From Loxodes magnus (taxonomy: Eukaryota; Ciliophora; Karyorelictea; Loxodida; Loxodidae): 64,000 nt of DNA. The stretch spans positions 62,001 through 126,000 of the forward strand of contig CAMPDV010000237.1 in assembly GCA_946699065.1 (NCBI GenBank), written 5' to 3'. Numbering within the stretch: the stretch's first letter is position 1; each line of letters begins with the position of its first letter. Positions 12,568-25,600 of the stretch are shown here, piece after piece. The notes beneath the pieces were generated by a model that ran no database searches, was not told the DNA's origin, and worked only from the letters and a program-made list of their open reading frames with translations. The position numbers and the translations under genes were made by a program.

Positions 12568-13477
12568 ATGAAATCCTACCCAACTTGTGTTTTTATAAGC
12601 TTGTAAAAACAATCAACTATGATCAATGTTGGAGTAAATCTTTAATATTTAGATTTAACTTTATAGGGACATAAGAATTCTGTAATCTCAGTAGATATAT
12701 CAAGTGACCAGAAAAGAACCGTTTTGGAAAGTTCTGATTATACAATAAAGATGAGGAATTTCATTACTGGTTAGTGTAAGAGTACTTAATAGGGACATTA
12801 GAATTTTGTATAATCTGTAGCGATATCAAACCAGAAATTAATCGTTTCGGGAAATGGAGATAAGACGATAAAAATGAGGGACTTTATAACTGGTTAGAGT
12901 AATAAAACTTTGTAGGGGCATATGGATTCTGTAAGATCTGTTGAGATATCAAGTGACCAGAAATTAATCGTATCGGGAAGTTAGGATAAGATAGAAAGGA
13001 TTTGGGTTTTTACAACTGGTTAGTTAAGGAATAATTTTAGGGGACATAAAAATTTAGTAGCATCTGCTACAGTATCAAGGGATCAGAAATGAATCATATC
13101 AGCATCTGCTGACGAAACGATAAAAATATGGATTTGGCATTTGCTTAATGTTTTCGAACTATCTCCGGCCATTCAAGTTAAGTCTCAAGTTTTTAATTTA
13201 GTAATGTTTCAAGTGTTATAGTTTCTGGGTCTTGGAACAAAACCATAAAGTTATGGAACTTTAGTACAGGCTAATGTATGACAATCTTTAGGATAATGAA
13301 GAGGGTATAAATTATATAGCATTAAGTAAGGACAATAAATGGATATCATCTGGAGCTGCTGATAACACTGTGAGAAAGTGAAAGATTGCAAGTTGAGAGC
13401 ATGCATTATACATTTAAACTCCCAATTTAAGAAGTTAATTATTATAATTAGGTAAAATCTACTAAATTTGTAAATGA
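12568..13477 (+). CDS. WD40-repeat protein
   Basis: From the ATG at 12568 the frame gives about six WD40 repeats. Each has the cycle GH-(~25 residues)-DQK-hydrophobic-SGS-D-TIK-W/M-FITGQ, starting with LQGHKNSVISVDISSDQ. WD40 propellers act as protein-interaction scaffolds; the partner is unknown. TGA at 13090 occupies the 'DQKWI' position and TGA at 13379 occupies the structural Trp that ends a blade (VRK-TGA-KI), both strong cases for UGA = Trp. The frame changes near 13276. A 26-nt GT-AG intron (13276-13301) would restore it, but a 1-nt deletion fits the repeat better. The stop could be TGA 13394 or 13475; the later one is used here. Confidence 0.75.
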
Positions 13478-16019
13478 TGTATAAAATTATCAAAGAAAAT
13501 TAAGTAATTAAAAGTTAAAATCTTTATAAAAGGCTTTAAGATTATATTAAAGCATAACGATTTTTAAATTATGTAACTTTATATATAAGATTTTTAAAAT
13601 ATAAATCAATATTTTAGTATTTGATCTAGGAGAATCTTAGAAAATAAAATATAAGAAAAAGATTAAAAAAATTTGAAATTAATAGATTTAATGTTCTAGT
13701 AAACATTTAAAATTTTTAAATGTTTTATATATAATAAAATTAATTAATTAATTTTAGCCAAATATAATAAAACAAAAAATGTATTACAAAATTAAATATT
13801 ACTCAATATTTTTAAAACCTTATAAAATATTTAAAGTCTTTTTGCTCAGAATTTTGTAATAAATATTATTTTATGATGAAATTAAAAAATAGATTTTAGA
13901 AACTTTAAAAGTATATCAATATTTTTATTATTATAATTTATTTAATAAAATAAAAATATTAATTTTATTTATGTTTAATTTGAAAAATTTTAAGATTTAA
14001 AGTTTTTAAATCTGGGGAGTGGAATAAATTTATTTTATTTTACATTACAATTGCTTTAAATTGATAAAGTTTTTATATTACTCTTTATTTATTATTTTTA
14101 AAGCCTATTAATATCTAAAACAATTTTAAATATTTTAACTTTTTATCAAAAAAGAAATTTACCTAAATGAAATTTTTAAAGCATAATATTTCATAGAAAA
14201 TGTAGTTTTAACTTAAAATCCTTAAAAATTTAAGAGAAATGGTAAAATAAAAGTCCCTTGCGTAAAAATAAAAAAATAATTTTTTTTTTATCAATCAAGG
14301 GTTAAGTTACTTTTCAAAGAAAGATAATAATTTCTGTATAAATAATTGGAAGTTGGAATAAAGTTAACTATAGTAAATAAAAATATCTTTTAGTAAGAAT
14401 TAAGAAATTTTTTAGGAAGATATTAAAATTTTTCAATTTTAGGGAAATATAAAATCAAAATGTTATATTTTTTCAATAATGCTTTTGATTTTTCTTATCG
14501 TACATAAAAATAAGATTATAAAAGTTTACATTTTTAATTTCAATAATTCATATTATTTTTATTTCTATAAAGAGAAATCGAAAAATTAATGTATAAAAAA
14601 GAAAATAAAAATTTCGCTTATAGATATAGAAAAGACAATAATTGAAGAATAGATTAAAATTTTTATTTTAGAATTAAAAATAAGAAATAGATTTTCAGCT
14701 TAAAATATGTTAATAATAAGTTAATAATTTTTGGAAGAAATATTAATAATTTAATATAAAGAGTTATAAATTAAATATTTTAATATTTTTTAATTAATAG
14801 AAAAATTATAAAAATCAAGCACATAATTTTTATGGTCGTAAAAATATTATTTTGAATATAAAGATTTTTAAAGAAAAGCTAAAATAAAATAAATTTTAGT
14901 ATTTATGAAAATTATTTAAAAGAAATATTAAGAAATTGAAAAAATTAAAAAAATAAGCAGGAGAAAATAATAAAAAATTCAGAGAAGATGAAGTCAAGAA
15001 AGATTTACAAAACGAAAAATTTACTTTAATTTTTGCTCCAAATTTATATTACGAAAGTTTAAAGGACATACTAAATGTAAAGAATTTTCGTGATAATAGT
15101 TTAAAAAATAATGAGTAAAAAAATTAAATTGTTAAAATTTTTAAGTTACTTGCTTAAATTAATTTAATCATTCGAAAATTGTATAAAAAAATATAAATTT
15201 ATATATTAAAGAAATTTAAATTGTTTATAAAATTACATGAATATAATGCTGTTTATCAAAGAAAATATTTTTTTAAGTTTCTATTATTAAAATGAATCAA
15301 TAAAACATCGAAAACAAATGTATTTCCCACATTTTATATTATTCATAAAAGACCTTATGATTTTATACACGAATTATAAAAAAAGTCTAACTTTTTTGTA
15401 ATAATAATGTAAAAAATATTTTTAATTAAATGAATAAAACAAAAAATTATATTTATTTAGTATAGAATCAAACTTATAAAAATCAGGATTTTTAATAACC
15501 ATGTGTTTAAAATCATTTCAAATAAAAAATTAATTAGATAAAAAGAAAATTTTTGAATTATATTAGATATAAAGTGGTGAAAATCTTCTAAGCATTAGAT
15601 ATAAAATATTTATTCATAAAATATCAAAAATTAAATAAAAATTATATTTGTATAGGAAGATGAACTAATTGAGTTTTAAAATAGCAATTATTTAATTTTA
15701 AAAGAATGTAGTCCATTTATTTAAAGTAGAAATTATAGTAAAAGGCATTAAACTCGTATATAGAAACTATTTATAATCATAAATTTATTTTCTTTCATAT
15801 ATATAAATTGTAAATTATCTTGTTTCATTATATCTTCAAAGTAAAAATATAAAGTTTGCAATTATCTCATCCTTAGCATCTAGAAAGAACTTTTCTTAGA
15901 TTTATCTTGATTTATTCTTGAAAATTATAAGATCTTCTCAATGCAATAATTTCAAAATATTACGTTAATCTCTCCAAGTTTTTAAAATCTCTCAAATTAG
16001 TAATTTTTGCTTCGTTAAA
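13478..16019. other. AT-rich region without supported gene
   Basis: About 2.5 kb of extremely AT-rich sequence with no stable frame, tRNA or repeat I can identify, flanked by the WD40 gene and gag-like copy A2. Confidence 0.45.
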
Positions 16020-16843
16020 GTTAAAAAGCTTTGTTAAAGCCTTAGTAGTCAGACATCTGACTTATTCTATCAGCTTGTCTCCATTAGTTTGTCATGAATT
16101 CCTACTAAGCTTGGTTAGACGGTATAGCACTTCATTAGCGCACCATCCTTTTATATTCTGAATAGTTTTAGTCTTGTATGTAGCGAACCTAATTATTTCT
16201 CCGAGGATTAATATTTGAATTGAGAATTGTTTTCTATAGATTTTTCTGCTTTATGTTGGATATATCCTAAATAATTAAATATCTTATTTATTCTTTCTTT
16301 AAATTTCGCTTAGTTAGTAGCAGTATTTTCATTGGTGTTATTTATTGCACACGTAGCATTTTATTCTTCTTTTAAACTATTATTCCTGTAACACTTATTT
16401 AATTTACTAGTTATTTTAAATTAATATTTACTATTTTAATTTGAGGTTTCATTTTCTATTTCCATAGGATCTGATTGATTCTGTTAAAACGAAAATGGCG
16501 TTACCTGAATTTATTATTAAATTTAAAGAATTCTTTGCTCTAGTTTGTTTCTTATGATGATTAATATTTTTTCTCAAGCAAAGACGTTTTTAATTTTTTT
16601 ACTTTATCAGTGAGGTATCTACTTTTGAATATAAACTCTTTTAATGACTTAAATAATATTTCTATTTGAGTTTGTGTCGGAAGTTTTTTTAGTTCTGGAT
16701 TTCCAAGTGGTTAATGTTCGTCATATCAATCATATTTCTCACTTTCACTCATTGTAATTATTTCGCTTTTTTATTTTTAGAGAATTTTCCTGTTTAAGTG
16801 TTTTGTTCAAAGTTCTGTTATTTCTTAAAAGCCATTTTATTTT
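16020..16843 (-). mobile_element. Gag-like retroelement fragment, copy A2 (decayed)
   Basis: Same element as 1461-2313, with both ends matching. The MSESEKYD-TGA-YDEH start (ATG at 16752) is kept. Several small deletions, including one of a few bases in the coiled-coil segment and a 1-nt loss upstream, shift the frame, so this copy is a pseudogene. Shared ends in two otherwise unrelated places argue for a discrete mobile or duplicated unit. Confidence 0.6.
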
Positions 16844-17457
16844 AATAACCTATATGTAAATTAATTTTGTAATCATCTATTCTCCTTTAATACAAATTTA
16901 ATGCTTTAACACTTAGATCACCTTATTAATATAAAAATGATGAACAAATCTATTTTGACATAATTTAGTCATATAATATAAGATTCAAAGAAAGTAGAAT
17001 ATTTATCTAAGACTAATAAAACAGCTTTTTATTATTTTAGTAGTCTTATAGCTAAATAACCTAACTTAAAAGAATTTTTCTTTATAATATTATTTCTTTA
17101 ATCCTTAATAAGCTTCTTTAAAATAAGAGAATCCTAACTTTAGTATATGATACTAAAAGAAATTTGTTAATTAGGTTTTATTAACTAGCTATTTATGATT
17201 TATCTATTTAGTTTTTACTTATATTCTATAATATTTATTTCTAAATTATCCTTTTAAGAAAGTATAAAAGAATTTGTTACTTAATTAATCTTAGTTTTAT
17301 CTAAGTATTTAGAATAATAAGCACATACTAGACATAATATTTAGCTTTTAGAATTATATCACATAATCGTATTGATCCTTGTATTTGCTAGTTATAATTC
17401 CAGGCTAACTGTCTAAATACAGAAATTTTGTTTATATAGTATTTGCTTTTTATTAAG
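16844..17457. other. AT-rich spacer upstream of tRNA-Cys
   Basis: No gene supported. Confidence 0.4.
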
Positions 17458-17528
17458 GGACAAGTAGCTCAGTAGTAGAGCATTGGACTGCAGATCCAGA
17501 GGTCGTGGGTTCGACTCCCATCTTGTCC
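17458..17528 (+). tRNA. tRNA-Cys (anticodon GCA)
   Basis: A 71-nt cloverleaf: acceptor GGACAAG/CTTGTCC (7 pairs), D arm TAGCTCAGTAGTAGAGC, anticodon loop CTGCAGA with GCA, and T arm GTGGGTTCGACTCCCAT. The A box and B box are intact and a T-run follows. GCA reads the ordinary Cys codons, so nothing here suggests UGA = Cys (the Euplotes code). Confidence 0.95.
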
Positions 17529-19661
17529 TTTTATATTAAACTTAGTAAAAAAGGAAAAATTGAGTAACTGGTACACTAACAATCATTTGATTTAGAACCT
17601 AATAAAATAAAGTTAATACTCTTAATAGACTAACTATTAGTTTAGCTTCTTTGCTTTAGAGACTAAACTAAAAACTAAGTAACTTTAGCATAATTAAAGT
17701 GTATGAATGTAATAGAAACCAATATAACATTATTATCATTTGGTATTTAACTTTTTCCTTAAATAGATAGCACTTTAGTAGTAAACTTTTATTTCTTAAA
17801 TATATGTAAAGATGAGTAATTATGAGTAGGTTTAATTTAAATTTGTATACTTAAAATTAAAGGAGATAAATCAGTATTAAGACTTAGATAAATTATTAAG
17901 TATTTGCATTTATTTAGATAATTGCAAAGTCCTAGTTGAAGAAGAATTATAATTAAAAAAGGATTTTTATTAGATTGTATAAAATTGGAAACAGAAAATG
18001 CTCAATTGAATAATTGAGAAATAGTTATATTTATTTGCTTAGGGAATGAAATTAAATATCTTTGAGATAGGTTTAAATATAAATCTGATTATATAGGAAT
18101 AATTTAGGATAATAAATAATTATTTTAATACTAAGATATAATAAGCTATCTGCTTTTTATATCTTAATAACTAAATGAATACAAATAAATTCTAGTTATC
18201 ATAGAATTTTAAATGTTTTTAATCTGATTCTTTCTTATGCATTTGCATATGAAAATTTCAGTTTAGGATATTTTAAACTTAAAAACTACATAATATAGCA
18301 GCATTTAAGCTATAATCCACAATTATTCGTTTAATAATTAATGTTTTGATTTAAGATATTTTGGTGTTATTTTTCAGACTAAATAAATAAGTTAATCAAT
18401 AAACAAATGACCCTTATATCACTATTTTATTTTTAAATTTAAAATTATATTAGTTTAGTAACTAATTAGATTAAAATAAGAGATGTTAAAGATATTTATT
18501 CTTATAATATTTAAATATATCCTACATAAAGCATATATAAATTATTTAGATTAAATTGTTAGTTTCTTCTAATTAAATATTTACTTAAGCTGCTCTTATA
18601 AATTATTATTGTATGAAGATTATCTAAATATTATTAATTAATTTCTTATATGCTTATAACTAAAAGCTTTTGAATCTCTTTATATTTCTTTTCCTTTTTA
18701 CTCTTAGCTTAGAATATTGTTTTTATTTTCTCTCTTTGAATAGGATTTTCTCTAATTATTATTTATTATAAAATAATGAAATTAAATCAAATAATTTGCT
18801 AAATATTTCTTAGTTTAAGCCTTTTAGCCTTATATAATAGATTTATTTATTTTACCTTAAACTTCTTACTATTATTTTATTTCTAATCTAATTCTATTTT
18901 CTCTTATTTTATATTAGTATTCTATTTTAATTGCTATTCTCATGGAATCCACCATTCTTTATTATTTAGGAGGCTTATCTTTTTATAATTTTTTATTTTA
19001 TTAAAATTCCTAGTAAAAACAATAAAATTGCTGTTTTAACATTTCAATTAAGCTTTCTAATTTATCATACTAATGGAAATATAATAATCATATTATTTAA
19101 TTTTATATTCCTAAAAATCTTTTATACCTGCTTAATATCTATCTAAGCAAAGAAGAGACTTAGTGACTAATTACATAAAGGGTATATTTTTATTTCTATC
19201 AAACTCAATAACTTGTAAAGTAATTCTGAATTATTAATTTATTTTTGGCTTTTGTTTTAAAGAAAGCTAAACCTTTATAAATTTAGGATATAAAAGCTAT
19301 CTAAAGTATAAAAATATCTTTAATATTTAAATTATTTATTTTCTTCATCTATTTTAACTTTTTTTCTAAATATCATATTCTTTTTTTTAAATTAACTAAA
19401 TATTAAAATGCTTAGTTATAGTATAAGTAAATTAAGAAACTATGATTATCATTTCTTCTAAATCAAAACGAGTTTTACTCAAGAGATTATAAAATAAATG
19501 CTTAAAAAGAATGAGTATATATAAGTATTAAGCTAATTAGTTTTATTAATATCTATAGAGAAATAGTTATTAGCATTTCACTTTGGCTTATTATTTTAGA
19601 AATTAATATTTCAATAGTTTGGGTATAATTAATATAGTTATATTATATATAAAAATATCTT
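17529..19661. other. Region between tRNA-Cys and family copy 1, unresolved
   Basis: AT-rich; no tRNA, repeat or domain seen. It holds the 3' flank of the minus-strand family gene. Confidence 0.35.
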
Positions 19662-22600
19662 TCAATTTTAGTTTTATTCTATACATATCTAGTCAATATC
19701 TGAAACTGTAAACTGTCCCAGTTTTATCAACTTTATTTGCTTGTGTACTTTCAAGGCAAAAGTTTCGAATAAATTTGAGAATTATTTAATTCTTTTGTTC
19801 TCTAGAAGGAATGCTAGTAAAAAAGGAGGAATTAGAAATTACGAAACTTGGTCATAGTTATTCTATAAATTTAAAAACTTACACTATAGCTGAATCTGGT
19901 ATTTCCTAAAAATATATCTTTTACGACACTTTGCTAGTCTATTTATTCTCTACCAACATTTGCAAAAGTGAATAGTAAAATAAATTGTATACAACTTCCT
20001 AAAATCAACAAATTTTGTTTATTTTCTTAAATTGATTTTATCAGTTTGCACTTGCTAGGCTATAGACAGATTTTTCTTACAAGCAATTTAGATAGCATGA
20101 AGAATGATATGACCATGCATTGTTATTTTCTATGTAATCAATTACCTTATAAATAAGACTGACTATTATGCTGTTCTACACTTCTCAAAATTAGTACTAA
20201 ATCACTTGAAAATAGGAGAGTCGAAATCTTAAATTAGTTTATCTAAAAAATAAAGGCATTCTAATGGCATATAACTGATCCTATCTTAGAAATTTTAAAT
20301 CAACTTCTCAATTACTTCACCTATTATTTCTGCTTACTTTAGTTACTCTTAGGATTTAGAATCATTAAGCTAGTTCTATTAAAACTGATTATAAGTTTAT
20401 AATATTTTTTACTATTAGATTTAGCTTATTTCTGCAAACTACTTTAGTTGATATTATTCCCAGTTTTTCTCGAGTAATATTTTGAATTAATATTTATCCT
20501 AGTTTATAACCGCAGAAAGTACTTCGTAATTCTACTTGATCATTCACTTTAAGCATCTTTTCTGTGCAAAGAAGCAAGCTTCTCTTGTTTATTCCTAAGG
20601 TTCTTTTAATAATTGAATTATTGTTTGTAAGTTTTTATTAGCCTTTAGTATATCCTTTTTATACAAAAGAATCTCATTAGCTATATATATTTTCTTTTAG
20701 GTACTTTAACAACTTTCTCTTTTTTATTCTCCATTTTTATTTTTTTTCACTTTATTTAAGTCTTTTTTCTTTTCTTTAAATTTCCGCATCTCTTAGAGAG
20801 ATTCAATTTTTTATTCAAAAACATTTAGTTTTAAGTGAGGTTCTTTTTCTTGATTTGCTACTTCATTAATCTAAAAACTTGGAGTTACTAACTCATCATA
20901 TTCTTAAAGCTCATTTGTTGATAAATGTGTATCACTTACTGCTAATACTTCTGTGATTGTTCCACTTTAACTTAAGTTTGATCCTGACAAGTTTCTAAAT
21001 ATCTAATTACTGAATCAACTTTAAATTGAAGCATTAGTCGATTTTCTTTACTTCTCTCTATTATCAATAAAAGATTAGCTCTCTGAGTTGCTCAAAGCTG
21101 AATTTTCCTGTTAAAATGTAAAAGGATTTTACAAAGCTGACTTTTATAAACTAGGCTTTTTTGTTTATATTTTCATTGTATTTTTTTAATTTTATCTTCT
21201 TACCTTAAAATCAGAAAGTTCAGACTCTGCTTATTCATTTTAATCTTTTATAAGTGTACTACTTTCTTTATTATTAATAAAAATTCTTGGTTTAGGTTAT
21301 AATTTTTCTTTTTCTTTATTAGTTAAAGTAGTTTAAGTTAACTTGGAATTATTTGAATAAGAATTGGGAAAAGATTAATCCAAAGCATCAATTTAGTCTA
21401 CCTTTATTTTTTATGGTGCTTAATCTTCTTCAAGACCAACCTATGGCCTAATAATTTTACGGGCAAATTTTTCTTTTTCTTTTCTTCTAATGTTAGTCTA
21501 ATCCATATCTTATTTTCTACTTTGATCTTAACTACTTGAGCGGAAGCTTACTTTCTATGTTGGATTTGAGAAGCAAACTTCTTTACTGAGCTATTTTTAT
21601 GTTTGCAAGCTAAGAGAATTTTGAAGCTCATTGTCCAACTAATTGTTATAGGAAGAGTTCAAGTTTTATTAGTATTTTAAGTCTTTTTATATACTAGTTT
21701 AAGGTTTTTCCTAATTATTTCTAATTATATTTCTTTTACGCTACACAAAAGTATTTTATTTGCTTGAATCCCATTATTTATACTATAGAATGCTTATAAA
21801 ATTCTACTCTTAGCTATTCGATTCTTCTTCGGAGGATGTTATTGAAAATGACTCCAAATCTGACTCCTCATTTTATTTTATGATAGATTATAACTTGTTA
21901 AGGCTTTTATTTTAGATATCTAATTTTCTAACGAAAAATAGTCTGCTTTAAATTTCCTCATCAGACTTTAATCTTTTCTCAAGAATCTAAATTTTTTAGC
22001 TATTTTGAATATTTTCTTAATTATTTAATTGCGCACTATGTCTTTATAAGTTTATTTTTGCGCTTTCTTTTTCGCATTAGGAAGAAAACTTTAAATTTAA
22101 GAAATTTTTTACTTCTTGACTTACAGCCGAGTTTTTTTAATTTTAGTTAGAGACTTTTAGAAACTGATTTTGTAAGCCTTAACTAAATTCATTTTGCTAT
22201 TCTTAAGGATTCTCTTGCAAATTTTCCTCGTTTTTGCTGGTTAAAAGCTTAAAGTTATATTTGTTATTATTATATTCGCTAGTGTAGATATTTAAACTTT
22301 TATTAAGGTTTTATTTTTTATCGTTTATATTTGCTTAACTGATTTAATTTATTTTTCCACTGTTTTACCTTTTGATATAGGTATCAGATTTGCTGTTTTA
22401 TATTTCAAAACTAACTCTCTCATGCTTTGCTTCCTGATAAATATTTTACTTATCCTAACTTTTGCTTGGGACTATCTCTTTACTTTGGCATTTTTCTACA
22501 ATCGAATTATTTTTTCCTAACTTTTCACCCTAATTACTAAACTAAGAACTACCACCTTTTGAATAGGCAAACTTAAACCCAGAATCATTATCATTTAATA

Positions 22601-22667
22601 TTCCTGGCACATTAATTCTCTTTTTCGTTTTATCTAATACCTGAGATTCCACTGATGATAAAAGCAT
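19662..22667 (-). CDS. Three-member family protein, copy 1 (~989 residues, two tiny introns)
   Basis: Unrecognised family. The Q/N/S/K-rich first half includes an acidic serine patch (SITSSEEES) and an NTFVQRKRNIIRNN motif. The second half is the most conserved: a DELVTPSF motif, FAQKRCLK-(TGA)-MIKQNYEV, MPLECLYF, FEKCRTA, RKICLQPSKC, then two hydrophobic segments (ILGSCIQFILLFTFANVGRE and FLIPPFLLAFLLEN) before the C-terminus. Introns are 20130-20145 (16 nt) and 19863-19882 (20 nt); with both removed, the frame from ATG 22667 to TGA 19662 is exactly 990 codons. In-frame TGA at RCLK (20546) matches TGG in copy 2. The N-terminus differs from copies 2 and 3. Membrane association is inferred from the hydrophobic segments only. 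Confidence 0.75.
19863..19882 (-). other. 20-nt spliceosomal intron (copy 1, intron 2)
   Basis: Begins GTAAGT and ends TAG on the minus strand, between FSYS and NNYDQVSQ. Same position as the 22-nt and 18-nt introns of copies 2 and 3. Confidence 0.85.
20130..20145 (-). other. 16-nt spliceosomal intron (copy 1, intron 1)
   Basis: GTAATTGATTACATAG on the minus strand. Removal joins FIR to KQQCM, matching the joined sequence of copies 2 and 3, and restores the conserved RKICLQPSKC frame. Confidence 0.8.
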
Positions 22668-25600
22668 ATTTAGCTATATTTATAAATTGAAAAGTGAACT
22701 AGAATTTAAAGTTATTCCTATTTAATTTAAATAAAAAGCTTTAACTCTTTAATTTAATCTCTAAGTAAGTATTATCAACTACCTTATCTATATTAAGAAC
22801 TAGTACTTCTTAATTAACTCTTTCCACTTAATTATTTAAATACATATTGCAAATAAGCTTCTGCTTTAATCTTATTATCTATAAGTTATAAATATTCTTG
22901 CATTTATTAGTTATACATAAGCACTTCTTTAATAAGCCAACAGAGGCTATAAATAGTAATAATATACAAATAAAGGTTTAATTTTAAAAGATAAATAAAG
23001 TATTATAACTAGGTAATAATTGATTGACTAGAATAATAGAACTTAAGCAGGATATAAAAGTGTGTTGTTTATATAGAAGCAGCTTATTATAACTAATTGA
23101 TTGCTACTATTTTTATTATTTATGCTTTATCCTTTTAAGTTTTATGAGCTAAATCTATTGCTTTATATGGTTTTACTCCTAGGAATTATAATTTTAAGTG
23201 ATTTAATAATTTAGAAATTATAAATATCGAGATAAAAAATTAATTTACCTTTTTCTGCATAATAACTTGCATAATAGCTTAGTATGCTCTCAATTGGGAA
23301 TGCTCTTTTCTACCCAATCAATTTTAATTTAATTTTTCTCTAATAACCTTGAATTATCTTCAGATTTTTATCTTAAGGTATATTTATCACTTTTTATTGT
23401 TTAAATATAAGTGTTTTTATTAATTCCTTTGCTTTCCTTTATAGATTGTATTATAAGCCTAGTGAAGAAAAATAATTGATTTAATTAAAGAAAATAAGTA
23501 ATCTAGCTTTTAGTCCGATTTAGACCTTAGAAAATAAAATAAAAATAGAATTTAAAGATTAAATCTTAGAATTTGGTATGGCTATTGATATATTAGCTTA
23601 ATTATAACTATATCCAATAACTAATAAACCAATATAGAAATGCTTATATTAGCTTAGTTCTGGTTTTAATAGAATTTTTGTTTGAACCCTTAACTATAAT
23701 AACAGTCTAATTATTAAAAAATTAAAAGTTAAATGTTTCTCGTTTTCCTCTTGTATAAAATAAGCTAATAAAGCATCTTGTTGGAATATTTAGATTTAGC
23801 TGCTAAGCTTTTTATACTTATGAAATAAGGAAATATAGATATTAAACGATTTCAATCTTAATCACTTAATTATATCAAAATAGCTATAATAAAACATATA
23901 GAAGATTGACTTTCTTTTTAATAGTTCTACTTTAATTTATTATAGATTTAATAAAATCCCTAAGAGGTTTTAATACTAAAGAGTATTCTATAATCACTAA
24001 TATAATTGAGTATGCTCCTTCTATATGAACGATAAACTAGAGTCCTCTAATTAATTAATTATCCTTAATAAGATATTTGGATTGATAAATTCACTAAAGA
24101 ATCTATTCAAAGTAGTCAAATAAATTGATATTGCTTAATATTTAAATTTAATAAAGCCATAGAAATTTATATACCTAAATTGTACTCATAAAATAGTAAA
24201 ATTAACACTTATTCGCTATATAACAAAATAGGGGCGAAAGGCCTAGCTTTATGATATAAAATAAGAAAAATAATTTATAAAGTTTAACTAAAAGCAACTT
24301 TAAGTGCTATATAGTTGTAAAATTGATATATTACTGTAATATTTTCAGTCTATAGGTATTAATATTTTTAATTTCTCTATACAATCTTATCTCATTTAAT
24401 TAGGTATTTGATTTACATTGCTTTGTTTACTGAAGCAAATAAATTTAATTAAGAATAATTAAAATTACCATTAAGGTATAAATGTAGCCTAATATCTATT
24501 TCAATAAATAAAGTTATTATACCTTACAAAAGGAAACAGCTAAGTATAAATAAGCATTAATCAAAGAATCTCTTATACATTATAAATTAAAACTTTGAAA
24601 GGTTAAATATTTCATTTATATTTTAGTTCTTATTATTCTTCTGTCATCTAATTCTAGTAAAAAGCTTGTTATTTATACATAGCTATAAACTATTTAGCAA
24701 CAGTATCCTATCATATTAATATTCCCCTTATCTTTTAATCCTTTAAAGCAACTTAAATTTTTATAATTATCTATTTAAAACCTTATCTTAACTCCATCTT
24801 ATTAAGAAGCCATACTTGAGTAAATATCGCAACTATTGAGAATAAAGAATAATTATATATTTAAGGTATTTTATAAATGAGAAATTAAGAGTTTTAATCC
24901 AATTATTAGCATCTAATTTTTTAGCTATTTTTCTTAATCTTAATTTTGTGTATATAATCTGAATAAATTAGGGCCTTTTCTAGTAGCATGCTCAAAGAGA
25001 AAAACTAACTTTTAAAAAATTTAAACATAGCAAAGGAGAAATTTATTAAAAGACTAGAAATAGACAAAATTCTAAAAGAAAGCATTAAATTAAGTATTTT
25101 AAATTTAATTAAAGTATATATATCTTTATCTAAGTATAGCATATCTAGATATTTAATATGTTGATAGTAAATATTTAAAGTATAAGAATTGCCATTTGCT
25201 TAGTATTTGTGGCTAACTTATTTGAACTGAAAGAGAATTTTAATATTTTAGGACTTAATAAAAATATTCTAATTTTTGTTACTTCAAACTTACTAAATTT
25301 TTTCCTTTGAGAAGTTTAGAAAGCCATATGCTAATAATTGAAATTATAATATACTTAGAAAAATTTAGATATTGTAAGTTGAATATACAACTATATTTCC
25401 AAAAATTTGGAATTTGTATTTTATAACTTAAGCTTTGCTATTTTTAATTTAGCAAATAACTAAAATCTAGAATTTTTAAATTAAAATACCTAACTAAATT
25501 TTTTTCTATAACTTATATAGTAAATTAATTCCTTGCTATTATTTTTTAATTTAGCTTAGTAAGTAGAAATTACTTGAAAGCCAAAATCGAAGATATATAA

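Noticed and set aside
13251..13493. Minus-strand ORF across the end of the WD40 gene
   Set aside because: Antisense to WD40 repeats with recognisable periodic motifs.
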